From CAZGWJ01 sp964529445 (lineage in GTDB: Bacteria > Oederibacteriota > Muellerivitia > Muellerivitales > Muellerivitaceae): a stretch of 17,142 bases of DNA. The notes beneath the pieces were generated by a model. The model was not told where the DNA came from. It made no database searches and saw nothing but the letters and a program-made list of their open reading frames with translations. The translations under genes and the position numbers were made by a program. Shown here piece by piece: positions 1-6,778 of the stretch (the stretch's first letter is position 1; each line of letters begins with the position of its first letter). Location of the stretch: the NCBI GenBank assembly GCA_964529445.1, contig CAZGWJ010000059.1, forward strand, positions 1 through 17,142. Reading direction: 5' to 3'.

Positions 1-651
1 CGCCATAAACTTCGGGAGACCGGCACGGACGGCCTGAAGGGTCTGACGGCGGGCGGCGGGTTGCAATACCGGGACGTCCGCCTGGATTACGCCCTCGAAC
101 CCTTCGGGGAGCTCGGTGCGACGAATCGCGTCAGTCTGGTGTACCGATTCGGAACGGGAACGTCTGCCGGGATCGCGGCCGCAGCGCCTCCCGCGCCGGT
201 GACCGTCGTCCGGACCCTGGTTCAGCCGGTGATTCTGCCTTCGACAGCGCCGATCCTTCCCGGCGTTCCTCCTCCCACACCCACCCCGCAGACGGCGGCT
301 TTCGTGACCCCGGAACCCGTCGAGGGGGACCAACCGTCGGGCAGCGAACTCACCGTGAAGTTCGCCCTCGTCTCGGACGAAACGGCTCGGGGCGAGGAGA
401 TGGAAAAGCAGGGACGCAACCAGGAGGCCTTCCAGCATTACCTGGCGGCCGTACAGAGGGACCGCAACGACTCGACGGCCTGGTGGAGGTTGGGAAACCT
501 CTATTACAGGCACCGCATGAAGGAACAGGCGATCCGTTGTTACGAGGAGGTCCTGCGGATCAAGCCGGAGAACCAGGCACTTGCGGATTGGCTCACTCAG
601 TACAAAACCCTGCAGGTCCAGCCGAGCGTCCAGGCGACCCCGGCACAATAA
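1..651 (+). CDS. PorV/PorQ-like outer-membrane barrel C-terminus fused to TPR domain (5' partial)
   Basis: The reading frame is open from base 1, so the start lies upstream. The first ~52 visible residues contain a Gly-rich turn (LTAGGGLQYRDVRLDYAL) and a final amphipathic strand ending VSLVYRFG, which resembles the last strands of PorV/PorQ (UPF0164-type) barrels that sit in the outer membrane. A Pro/Ala/Thr-rich linker follows (about nt 170-345). Then come TPR-like helices (about nt 376-600), with a recognisable TPR in AWWRLGNLYYRHRMKEQAI followed by CYEEVLRIKPENQALADWL. The stop is TAA at 649-651. A barrel normally ends with its last aromatic strand, so a C-terminal TPR extension is notable; it would face the periplasm. 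It is separated from the xylose genes by a 189-base regulatory gap and is probably not part of that operon. The barrel assignment rests on a short fragment; the TPR is clearer. No function beyond a scaffold or channel role can be stated. Confidence 0.7.
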   Translation, partial: RHKLRETGTDGLKGLTAGGGLQYRDVRLDYALEPFGELGATNRVSLVYRFGTGTSAGIAAAAPPAPVTVVRTLVQPVILPSTAPILPGVPPPTPTPQTAAFVTPEPVEGDQPSGSELTVKFALVSDETARGEEMEKQGRNQEAFQHYLAAVQRDRNDSTAWWRLGNLYYRHRMKEQAIRCYEEVLRIKPENQALADWLTQYKTLQVQPSVQATPAQ

Positions 652-686
652 GTCAGGGGTGCTGCATCTTCGTTGATCCACAAATG

Positions 687-718
687 AACGAATTTCTCTG
701 CGTCTCCGCGTCTCTGGG
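687..718 (-). repeat. single 8-base-period repeat arm
   Basis: Read on the minus strand this is CAGAG-ACG-CGGAG-ACG-CAGAG-AAA, i.e. an 8-base period of CNGAG plus three variable bases. It has the same architecture as the elements at 2009-2160, 3179-3210, 6715-6745, 9851-9938, 11535-11653 and 12751-12843, but with GAG in place of AAG and in the opposite orientation to the other single arms. I found no partner arm nearby. It lies between the end of the TPR gene and the xylA operators. Confidence 0.6.
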
Positions 719-739
719 GTTATCGTGTTCGTCCCTGAT

Positions 740-753
740 GTAAACCGGTTTCA
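740..753. promoter_or_regulatory. LacI-family operator, upstream copy
   Basis: The core AAACCGGTTT at 742-751 is a perfect 10-base palindrome with a central CpG. It matches the general form of LacI/GalR-family operators (TGAAACCGGTTTCA type); the left outer bases deviate (GT instead of TG). Its centre is 65 bases from that of the second copy, which would suit DNA looping or cooperative binding. The likely ligand is the LacI-type protein encoded at 2175-3164 (inference). Confidence 0.7.
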
Positions 754-799
754 ATGATTGCCTTGTCGATTATGGATGCTCCCGCAAATAGCACGCTAA

Positions 800-805
800 T
801 ATAAT
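800..805 (+). promoter_or_regulatory. -10 box of the xylA promoter
   Basis: TATAAT is a perfect -10 hexamer, 36 bases before the xylA ATG. At 17-base spacing the -35 position reads TGCTCC (777-782), which is poor, so the promoter may be weak, activator-dependent or use another sigma factor's -35. The downstream operator begins at the last T of this box, so a bound repressor would block polymerase. Confidence 0.55.
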
Positions 806-818
806 GAAACCGGTTCAA
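805..818. promoter_or_regulatory. LacI-family operator overlapping the xylA promoter
   Basis: TGAAACCGGTTCAA carries a perfect left half (TGAAACC) and a right half shortened by one T relative to TGAAACCGGTTTCA. It overlaps the -10 box and the expected transcription start, the classical position for repression. Together with the copy at 740-753 it brackets the promoter. Confidence 0.75.
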
Positions 819-840
819 ATTCAACCCCGAGGTGAGGCCC

Positions 841-1998
841 ATGTATACCCCCAAGAAAGAGCATCGTTTCTCGTTCGGCCTGTGGTGCACCGCCAACCGC
901 GGCCGCGATCCCTTCGGCGAGGAGACCCGCGCCCACCTTGACCCCATCGACAACATCAAGCAACTCGCCCGCCGCAACGTCTATGCCTTCAACTACCACG
1001 ACGACGACCTCATCCCCTTCGGGGCTCCCCTGGCCGCCCGCAACCGCATCATCAAGAACACCAAGAAAGTGATGAAGGATTACGGCATCAAGTGCGGCAT
1101 GGCCACCACCAACCTCTTCGGTCACCGTGTTTTCAAGGACGGCGCCTTCACGAGCCATGATCCCCAGGTGCGCGCGTTCGCCCTGCAGAAGGTCATGCGC
1201 AACATCGACCTGGGCGTGGAACTGGGCGCCAAGGTGTACGTGTTCTGGGGCGGCCGCGAGGGCGCCGAAGTGGACGCCGCCAAGGATCCCCAGGAGGCCC
1301 TGAAGCGCTACCGGGAGGGGCTCAACTTCCTCTGCTCCTACGTCAAGCAGAACCGCTACGACCTCAAGTTCGCCATCGAGCCCAAGCCCAACGAACCGCG
1401 CGGGGACATCTACCTGGCCACCTCGGGCCACGTGCTGGCCTTCATCGAGACGCTCGACCATTCCGAGATGGTGGGCGTGAACCCCGAGATCGAGCATACG
1501 GCCATGGCGGGGCTCAACTGCTATCACGATTTCGCGCAATGCATGGAGGCGGGGAAGCTCTTCCACGTGGACCTGGGCGCCCAGAAGATGGGCCGCTTCG
1601 ACCAGGACCTGCGGTTCGGGAGCGAGGATTTCAAGGCCACCTTCTTCGTGGTGAAACTGCTCGAGGACAACGGTTGGCAGGGGACCCGCAATTTCGACGA
1701 GCATCCCTACCGCACGGCCTCCGAGACGGAGATCTGGGATTTCGTCACGGGAAGCATGAAAACCTACCTCATCCTGATGGACAAGGTGAAAAGGTTCAAC
1801 AACGACCGGACCGTGAGGCAGATCCTCGCCCGCCTCGATGTGCGTGATGAGAAAGCCAGCGCTCTCATGAGCTATTACTCGGCTGAGAACGCGGCGGCTC
1901 TGAAGGCGCTCAAGATCGACCCGGCCAAGCTGGCGGCTCGGAAGCTCTACCACGAAGCCCTCGACCAGAGGTTGTGCGAGATCCTCGCCGGCGTTTGA
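841..1998 (+). CDS. xylA: xylose isomerase (class I, actinobacterial type)
   Basis: This enzyme interconverts D-xylose and D-xylulose in the cytoplasm, the first step of bacterial xylose catabolism. The 385-residue protein follows the Streptomyces enzymes almost without gaps, and the known active-site residues appear one position earlier: His53 and Asp56 in YHDDD, Phe93, Trp136 in WGGREG, Glu180, Lys182 and Glu185 in EPKPNEPRGD, Glu216 and His219 in NPEIEH, Asp244 in FHVDL, Asp254 and Asp256 in DQDLRFG, and Asp286 in NFDEHP. Both metal sites therefore look intact. I chose the ATG at 841 because GAGGT at 829-833 sits 7 bases upstream; an in-frame GTG at 832 would add three residues and overlap that site. 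It is the first gene behind the operator-flanked promoter. The short ~385-residue form differs from the ~440-residue E. coli-type enzyme. Confidence 0.96.
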   Translation: MYTPKKEHRFSFGLWCTANRGRDPFGEETRAHLDPIDNIKQLARRNVYAFNYHDDDLIPFGAPLAARNRIIKNTKKVMKDYGIKCGMATTNLFGHRVFKDGAFTSHDPQVRAFALQKVMRNIDLGVELGAKVYVFWGGREGAEVDAAKDPQEALKRYREGLNFLCSYVKQNRYDLKFAIEPKPNEPRGDIYLATSGHVLAFIETLDHSEMVGVNPEIEHTAMAGLNCYHDFAQCMEAGKLFHVDLGAQKMGRFDQDLRFGSEDFKATFFVVKLLEDNGWQGTRNFDEHPYRTASETEIWDFVTGSMKTYLILMDKVKRFNNDRTVRQILARLDVRDEKASALMSYYSAENAAALKALKIDPAKLAARKLYHEALDQRLCEILAGV

Positions 1999-2008
1999 CC
2001 GAGAGGCT

Positions 2009-2160
2009 CCACCACCAAGCCGCCAAGGCACCAAGGCTGTGGGGAATGGCACGAACGTCGGTATGTGTGAGCGGGATGAACCCTGGATTCTTTGGGGTCC
2101 CGCCAACGGGTCGTGATTCCGTTCAACCCTCCTGTCTTTCTTGGTGACTTGGTGGTGAAA
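2009..2160. repeat. paired 8-base-period inverted repeat (xylA-lacI gap)
   Basis: The left arm at 2009-2038 reads CCAAG-CCG-CCAAG-GCA-CCAAG-GCT after a CCACCA lead-in. The right arm at 2131-2160 is its imperfect reverse complement (TTCTTGGTGACTTGGTGGTG). About 92 bases of unrelated sequence lie between them. The pair fills most of the gap between the xylA stop and the start of the regulator gene, and the regulator's presumed ribosome-binding site (GAAGGG) begins just after the right arm. Confidence 0.8.
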
Positions 2161-2174
2161 GAAGGGTTGTATCA

Positions 2175-3164
2175 ATGGCGGTGAACATCCAGCAGATCGC
2201 GGACAAGGCGGGCGTTTCCAAGGCCACCGTGTCCCGGGTCATCAACGGACTCGCCGTGAAACGCGAGACCGGTGATCGCGTGCGACGCGTGATGGAGGAG
2301 ATGCATTACCGGCCTCACCGTTTCGCGCGGGGCCTGACGACTCGCGAGACGGGGCTGTTGGGCGTTCTCACGCCGGACCTTGAGAACCCCTACATGGCCG
2401 CCCTGTTCTCGGGCATGGAGGAGGAGGCCCGTGCGGCGGGGAAATTCCTGACCTTCGGGGTCTTCGGTCGGCCCGACGCCCGCCTCAGCGATATCCTCCA
2501 TTCCTTCGTGAATCCGCGGCTCGTGGACGGGCTGGTCTTCCTCCTGCCCGGTCGGGAGGCCGAGGCGCCCATCCGGGCGCTCCGGGGCGAGGATTTCCCC
2601 TTCGTGGTGGTCAGCGAGCGGGCTTTCGAGTCGCTGGCAACCTGCCTGGTCATCGACAACCTGGGAGGCGCCCAGCAGGCCGTCCAATACCTGCTTCGAA
2701 AGGGGCATCGCCGCATCGGCCTGGTGCGGGGGTACGAGGGAATGCGTGACACCCTGGATCGGGAGAAGGGGTATCAGCAGGCCCTCGCCGAGGTTGGGCT
2801 GACACCGGACCGGGAGCTGATCCGGAACGGTGACTTCAAGATGGGAGCCGCCCTGCAGGTCACTTACGACCTGATGCGTCAGTCGGCCCCTCCGACCGCG
2901 ATCTTCGCCATGAGCGACACGATGGCCTTGGGCGTCCTGCGGGCCCTCCGGGATCTGCACCTGGAAGGGAAGGTGGATGTGGTCGGCTTCGATGACCTTC
3001 CCCTGGCCTCCCTGACCAGCCCGGCCCTGACCACCGTGAAGTACGACCTGAGGGAACTGGGCCGGCTTTCCGTGAACAAGCTGCTGCGGCTCGTCCGCGG
3101 CGAGGAGAAGGGGCGGTCGCTGGTGGAACTGAAGACGCAGTTGGTGATCCGGGAATCCGCATAG
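2175..3164 (+). CDS. LacI/GalR-family transcriptional regulator
   Basis: The 329-residue protein has the LacI-family layout. An N-terminal helix-turn-helix (about residues 4-24: IQQIADKAGVSKATVSRVIN) is followed by the rest of the DNA-binding headpiece and hinge (YRPHRFARGL). A periplasmic-binding-protein-like effector domain starts near TGLLGVLTPDLENPY and runs to the end, with the usual VVGFDDLPLASLTSPALTTV segment. It should bind palindromic operators as a dimer; the two AAACCGGTTT sites in front of xylA are the obvious candidates. I saw no such palindrome in front of this gene itself, so it may be co-transcribed with xylA. The ATG at 2175 is preceded by AAGAAGGG at about 2159-2166, a modest ribosome-binding site. 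The effector is presumably a pentose or an oligosaccharide (inference from neighbours). Too little is seen to name an ortholog. Confidence 0.93.
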   Translation: MAVNIQQIADKAGVSKATVSRVINGLAVKRETGDRVRRVMEEMHYRPHRFARGLTTRETGLLGVLTPDLENPYMAALFSGMEEEARAAGKFLTFGVFGRPDARLSDILHSFVNPRLVDGLVFLLPGREAEAPIRALRGEDFPFVVVSERAFESLATCLVIDNLGGAQQAVQYLLRKGHRRIGLVRGYEGMRDTLDREKGYQQALAEVGLTPDRELIRNGDFKMGAALQVTYDLMRQSAPPTAIFAMSDTMALGVLRALRDLHLEGKVDVVGFDDLPLASLTSPALTTVKYDLRELGRLSVNKLLRLVRGEEKGRSLVELKTQLVIRESA

Positions 3165-3178
3165 GAATAAATACACCG

Positions 3179-3210
3179 CCAACGCGAAGACGCGAAGTCG
3201 CGAAGAACGG
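3179..3210 (+). repeat. single 8-base-period repeat arm
   Basis: The arm is CCAACG followed by CGAAG-ACG-CGAAG-TCG-CGAAG-AACGG. It matches the left arm at 11535-11566 at 28 of 32 positions, with all differences in the three-base spacers between CGAAG cores. No reverse-complement partner is present before the next gene. It lies 14 bases after the regulator gene's stop. Confidence 0.8.
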
Positions 3211-3276
3211 CTTCAATTGGATGAATAACAGACAAAACCGCAGTACATAAGAGAGAACAAGTTCGGGAGGAAGCGG

Positions 3277-4572
3277 ATGAAGACGGCGATTAGAACCACG
3301 ATCCTGGTCATTTTGATGGTGGTGCTCCTGCTGCCGATGGGATGCGTCAAGAAGCCGAAGAACGTCGTGAGGGTGGCCAACTTCCTCACCGACGTGAAGC
3401 TCCTGCAGATCTGCAACGACGTGGCCCGGGAGGTTGAGAAGGAGAATCCGGGCCTCAAGATCCGCATCGAGAACATCACCTACAGCGAGTACCAACAGAA
3501 GTTATCCACCCAGGTGGCGGCCGGGAACGCGCCGGACGTGATCTATGTCGAGGTGAACAACTTCGTGGACCTCTACGCCCGCGGCATCCTGGAGGACCTC
3601 ACTCCTCTCGTCGAGCGGGATCGACTGGACCTGAAGGAGTACTACCCGGGCGTCCTGGGGCGTTTCACGCGGGACGGCAAGGTGTACGCCATCCCCCAGG
3701 ACACCGCGCCCTCCGGCCTCGTGTACTACAACAAGAACGTGTTCGACGAGATGGGGGTTCCGTACCCCACCGACGACTGGGCCTGGCCCGAACCGTTCCT
3801 GTCGATCTGCAAGAAGCTCCAGAAGAAGGACGAGAAAGGCAACATCGTGCGATGGGCCTACAGCGACGCCTACCCCGTGGGTTTCGAGTCCTTCATGTTC
3901 AGCCTGGGCGGGGACTATGTGGACGACACCGCGAACCCCACGCGCGTGACGCTGGATTCGCCGGCGGCGCTCACGGCCGCGCGCTTCCGTTGGGACCTGA
4001 TGCACACCTGGAAGGTCAGCCCCACCACGACCCAGGTCACGTCCTTCTCCATGGGCAACGGCATCGAGGCCATGTTCATGAGCGGGCAGATCGCCATGAT
4101 GTCGTCGGGGATCTGGCACACGCCGAAACTGCTCTCCGATCCGAAATTGAAGTTCGACGTGGTCATGTTCCCCAAGGGACCCGGGGGAAAACGGGGCTGG
4201 ACGAGCGGCGGGTCCGGGTATTCCATCACGGCGGGGTCCAAGAACAAGGACGCCGCCTGGAAGGTGGTGCGCGCGTTCACGTCGGAACCCGCCCTGAGGC
4301 GCATGATGGCCACGGGGTTCCTGCAACCGGCCCTCGTGAAGGTCGCGGAGTCCCCCGAGTTCCTGCAGGCGCCGGGCCCCTCCAATCGCAAGGTCCTGCT
4401 CCGGATGACGAAGGATTCCCATTACCAGCCCTTCATGAAGAACTGGCCGGAGATCTGGTGGGGCCACTTCAACCCGGCCATGGACCGCGTCTGGATCGGC
4501 GACAAGAAGCCCGAGGAGGTCATGCCGGTCGTCGTGCGCGAGATCAACAAGAAATTCTTCGGAATGAAATAA
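3277..4572 (+). CDS. ABC transporter sugar-binding lipoprotein, family 1 (MalE/UgpB type)
   Basis: This 431-residue protein has a basic, hydrophobic N-terminus ending in LPMGC, so it is probably exported and lipidated on Cys23; Pro at -3 is atypical for a lipobox. The mature part reads as an extracellular solute-binding protein family 1. Family features are NPGLKIRIENITYSEYQQKL, the APDVIYVE segment, GKVYAIPQDTAPSGLVYYNK, and a late GWTSGGSGYSITAGSKNKD region. The ATG at 3277 has GGGAGG 6 bases upstream. Proteins of this family feed CUT1 importers (a MalF/MalG-type permease pair plus a shared ATPase), yet none of those is in the window. The transporter nearby, XylFGH, is CUT2 and has its own binding protein. 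The ligand is probably an oligosaccharide or sugar released by the adjacent glycosidase-like enzymes (inference). Confidence 0.9.
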   Translation: MKTAIRTTILVILMVVLLLPMGCVKKPKNVVRVANFLTDVKLLQICNDVAREVEKENPGLKIRIENITYSEYQQKLSTQVAAGNAPDVIYVEVNNFVDLYARGILEDLTPLVERDRLDLKEYYPGVLGRFTRDGKVYAIPQDTAPSGLVYYNKNVFDEMGVPYPTDDWAWPEPFLSICKKLQKKDEKGNIVRWAYSDAYPVGFESFMFSLGGDYVDDTANPTRVTLDSPAALTAARFRWDLMHTWKVSPTTTQVTSFSMGNGIEAMFMSGQIAMMSSGIWHTPKLLSDPKLKFDVVMFPKGPGGKRGWTSGGSGYSITAGSKNKDAAWKVVRAFTSEPALRRMMATGFLQPALVKVAESPEFLQAPGPSNRKVLLRMTKDSHYQPFMKNWPEIWWGHFNPAMDRVWIGDKKPEEVMPVVVREINKKFFGMK

Positions 4573-4590
4573 CCCGGATCCGCCACGAAG

Positions 4591-4613
4591 GCCGGTTCCG
4601 TCTTGGAACCGGC
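4591..4613 (+). other. strong GC-rich hairpin after the binding-protein gene
   Basis: GCCGGTTCC (4591-4599) and GGAACCGGC (4605-4613) form a perfect 9-base stem with the 5-base loop GTCTT, 18 bases after the stop codon. There is no run of T after it, so it does not look like a standard intrinsic terminator. In sugar-transport operons such hairpins often protect the upstream binding-protein message from 3' exonucleases and raise its level; that role is plausible here but not shown. Confidence 0.55.
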
Positions 4614-4619
4614 AGGCAC

Positions 4620-4644
4620 GGGGCGCCCATGTGTCTTGCGCCCC
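4620..4644 (+). other. second GC-rich hairpin in tandem
   Basis: GGGGCGC (4620-4626) pairs with GCGCCCC (4638-4644) around an 11-base loop. It follows the first hairpin after 6 bases and also lacks a T run. The pair could act jointly as an mRNA 3'-end stabiliser or attenuator between the binding protein and the next enzyme gene. Confidence 0.5.
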
Positions 4645-4710
4645 TAACACGCTCGAAGGCACGAAGATGGGCATGGACATCCTGATCCCTACAAGGACGA
4701 AAGGCGCGGG

Positions 4711-6750
4711 TTGAAAACACGACATTACGCGACGGCGGGGATCGACCTGATAGGGAGGGGAAGGAGGATCGCCTCCACGACCCATCCGATGGAACTGGAG
4801 GAGGGCGGCCGGACCCTTCTCGGCGGTTTCCTGCCCCGCGGGAAGGGACGCTTCCGCGGGACCCTGGCGGACGAAAAGGGGCCCGTCCTCTCCTGTGAGG
4901 TGACCTTCCGGGAGAAGCGTTTCGGGGGCCGACCCGTCCTGGAGGAGAAGCGAGTCTATCGCGCCAGGCGGGCCTTGAAGGGAGCCCTCCTGACGATCCG
5001 CTACGATCTCGAGCCCGTGGGCAAGTCCGCGGACGCTTTCCTCGTCATCCCGGCCCTCTGGTACGGCGACAACGAGGCCTGGCAGGGACCGAAAGTCCCG
5101 CATCCCAGCGGACTTGACCGCGACTGGAGCTTCCGGGCGGACGGTTCCTCCTGTCCCGCCGTCGTGTGGGTCACTCCCCGATCCTCCTACGCGGTGGCGA
5201 CCTCCTCCGAAGCCGGCTGGAAGGGAGGCCGTCCGGGTGTGGACGACGTCCTGGGTATCGGGTTCGCGGGGATCCCGGGAACACCGCAGGCCGTCTTCAC
5301 GTTCCCGGCCCAGGAGATCCCGAAAAGCTACCGCCACGGCCGGAAAATGACGGATCCGTCACAGCCGCGCGCGGATTGGCTCTGTGGGCAAACCCTCACC
5401 CTGGTGTTCTGGCACCATGCCGGGCCTTCCCGTCGGGATTTCCATGTCGAGGTCTGGAAGGTTCATGAGGCCCGCGCCCCGCGCACCCTGCGCTACGGTG
5501 AAGTGGATCTCGAGAAGACGGCCGCCCTCTTCACTCGTTGCATGAAGGAGAGCCACTTCCTTCCCGGCAAGGGTTTCCGGCACCGCCACGACATGAAGGA
5601 GATCTTCACGGGCTGGTGCGGTGGTTTCGCCGCCGCCTATTCGGCCCTCGTCCACGGTGAGCGGATCGGGGATCCCGATTTCGTCCGCATGGGCGAGACC
5701 ATGTGCGATTTCATTTGCCGGGAAGGGATCTCTCCCGGCGGCTTCTTCTATTCCGAGAACTACCGCGGGATCTGGTTCGCCAAGACCGTCTGGGGACGCG
5801 GGCGGGGCATCCCCATGCGGAACCCCTCCGAGGGAAGCGCCTATCTTTCCCTGATCCTGGAGCGTGAGCGTCGCCGCGGCCGCTACCATCCCCTTTGGGA
5901 GGAGGCCCTGCGTTCCAACCTCGATGCGATCCTTCGCCTCCAGAGACGCGACGGAGGATTCCCCAACGAGGTGGATCCCCGCACGGGTCGCGCCTTGTCC
6001 TGGACGGGGGCGGCATCCGCCGCCTGGATCGGTGCGTTGGCCGTCCATTCCCGGATCGACGGGGACCGTTCACGGGCCCGGAGGTATCGACGGGCCGCCG
6101 AAAGGGCCGCTGCCTTCTACCTGAGGGAGTACGTGGAGCGAGAGCGCTATATCGGGGGCCCCTACGACACCTGGATGGCCCCCAATATGGAGGATCCCTA
6201 CAACCTTCTCATGGCCTATTCGGAGTTGTACCGCACGACGGGCGCACGCCGTTGGTTGGCGGCAGCCCGGCGGACGGCCGATCACATGCTTTCCTGGCGT
6301 TACGTGTACGACGGCCGGTTTCCCGACGGAACTGTCTGCCGCAGTCACCGCGTGAAGACCTGGGCCATGTCGCCCGCCTCGGTTTCCAACAAGCACATCC
6401 AGAACTGGGACACGCTGGGGGACGTCTACCTCCTGAAACTGGCGCATTGGGCGGATGAACCCTCCTATCGCGAGGCGGCCGTCCAGCACTTGCGGGCCAG
6501 CACCCAGCTGGTACAGAGGGGGCAATTGCCGGAAGGAATTCCCCCCGGAGGGCAGAGCGAGCAATGGTATGCCACGGAATTCTTCTGGTTCGGCGATTGC
6601 GGGAAGTACGGGAAGGGGAACCTGTGGCAGGTGAGCGTGGTCCTGCCGAAGGCGGGGTTTTTGCTGGCCCTGGACGAACTCAGAAAACGGCACTTCGACA
6701 AGGAAAATTCACATCCACCGCGAAGCCGCGAAGCCGCGAAGAAGTTATAA
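4711..6750 (+). CDS. unclassified six-hairpin (alpha/alpha)6 glycosidase-like protein
   Basis: I do not recognise a named family. The 679-residue protein has no signal peptide, so it is probably cytoplasmic. Residues ~1-260 look beta-rich, and from about residue 270 it has the alternating helices of an (alpha/alpha)6 barrel. Glycosidase-like segments include FTGWCGGFAAAYSALVHGER, ILRLQRRDGGFPNEVDPRTG, GPYDTWMAPNMEDPYNLLMA and EQWYATEFFWFGDCGKYGKG. Candidate acid residues are spread over these loops; I cannot name the catalytic pair. The start is a TTG at 4711 with a weak AAGG six bases upstream; the ATGs at 4667 and 4673 are out of frame. The last residues (PPRSREAAKKL) are encoded by an 8-base-period repeat arm and are probably a recent tail. 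It lies between the orphan binding lipoprotein and the exported GH9-type gene, which suggests trimming of imported oligosaccharides (inference). The fold is fairly sure, the activity is not. Confidence 0.72.
   Translation: MKTRHYATAGIDLIGRGRRIASTTHPMELEEGGRTLLGGFLPRGKGRFRGTLADEKGPVLSCEVTFREKRFGGRPVLEEKRVYRARRALKGALLTIRYDLEPVGKSADAFLVIPALWYGDNEAWQGPKVPHPSGLDRDWSFRADGSSCPAVVWVTPRSSYAVATSSEAGWKGGRPGVDDVLGIGFAGIPGTPQAVFTFPAQEIPKSYRHGRKMTDPSQPRADWLCGQTLTLVFWHHAGPSRRDFHVEVWKVHEARAPRTLRYGEVDLEKTAALFTRCMKESHFLPGKGFRHRHDMKEIFTGWCGGFAAAYSALVHGERIGDPDFVRMGETMCDFICREGISPGGFFYSENYRGIWFAKTVWGRGRGIPMRNPSEGSAYLSLILERERRRGRYHPLWEEALRSNLDAILRLQRRDGGFPNEVDPRTGRALSWTGAASAAWIGALAVHSRIDGDRSRARRYRRAAERAAAFYLREYVERERYIGGPYDTWMAPNMEDPYNLLMAYSELYRTTGARRWLAAARRTADHMLSWRYVYDGRFPDGTVCRSHRVKTWAMSPASVSNKHIQNWDTLGDVYLLKLAHWADEPSYREAAVQHLRASTQLVQRGQLPEGIPPGGQSEQWYATEFFWFGDCGKYGKGNLWQVSVVLPKAGFLLALDELRKRHFDKENSHPPRSREAAKKL
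6715..6745 (+). repeat. 8-base-period repeat arm inside the 3' end of a coding gene
   Basis: CCACCG is followed by CGAAG-CCG-CGAAG-CCG-CGAAG-AAG. This is the same unit as at 3179-3210 and 11535-11566, but it lies within the six-hairpin enzyme's open reading frame and supplies its last ~11 codons; the stop TAA is just beyond at 6748-6750. No partner arm is found in the 28 bases before the next gene. Confidence 0.8.
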
Positions 6751-6778
6751 TGGCCCAATCCTGACGCGGAAGGCGACC

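Larger units (their letters stand above)
4586..4669 (+). repeat. degenerate 8-base-period repeat split by hairpins
   Basis: CGAAGGCC at 4586-4593 (preceded by CCA) and CGAAGGCA-CGAAGATG at 4654-4669 carry the same CGAAG-plus-three unit seen in the other gaps. Here the units are same-strand direct copies separated by two GC-rich hairpins rather than inverted arms. It may be an element interrupted by insertion of the hairpin sequence; that reading is speculative. Confidence 0.4.

Noticed and set aside
796..2175. 459-codon minus-strand open frame
   Set aside because: It is antisense to xylA, whose catalytic residues are all present. It also runs through the operator and the repeat pair.
3211..3276. 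Possible separate promoter before the binding-protein gene
   Set aside because: TTGGAT at 3217-3222 has no acceptable -10 at normal spacing; the best match, TACATA, is poor and too far away.
3502..5337. 611-codon minus-strand open frame
   Set aside because: It lies opposite the binding-protein gene and the start of the six-hairpin gene. Composition is biased and no domain is visible.
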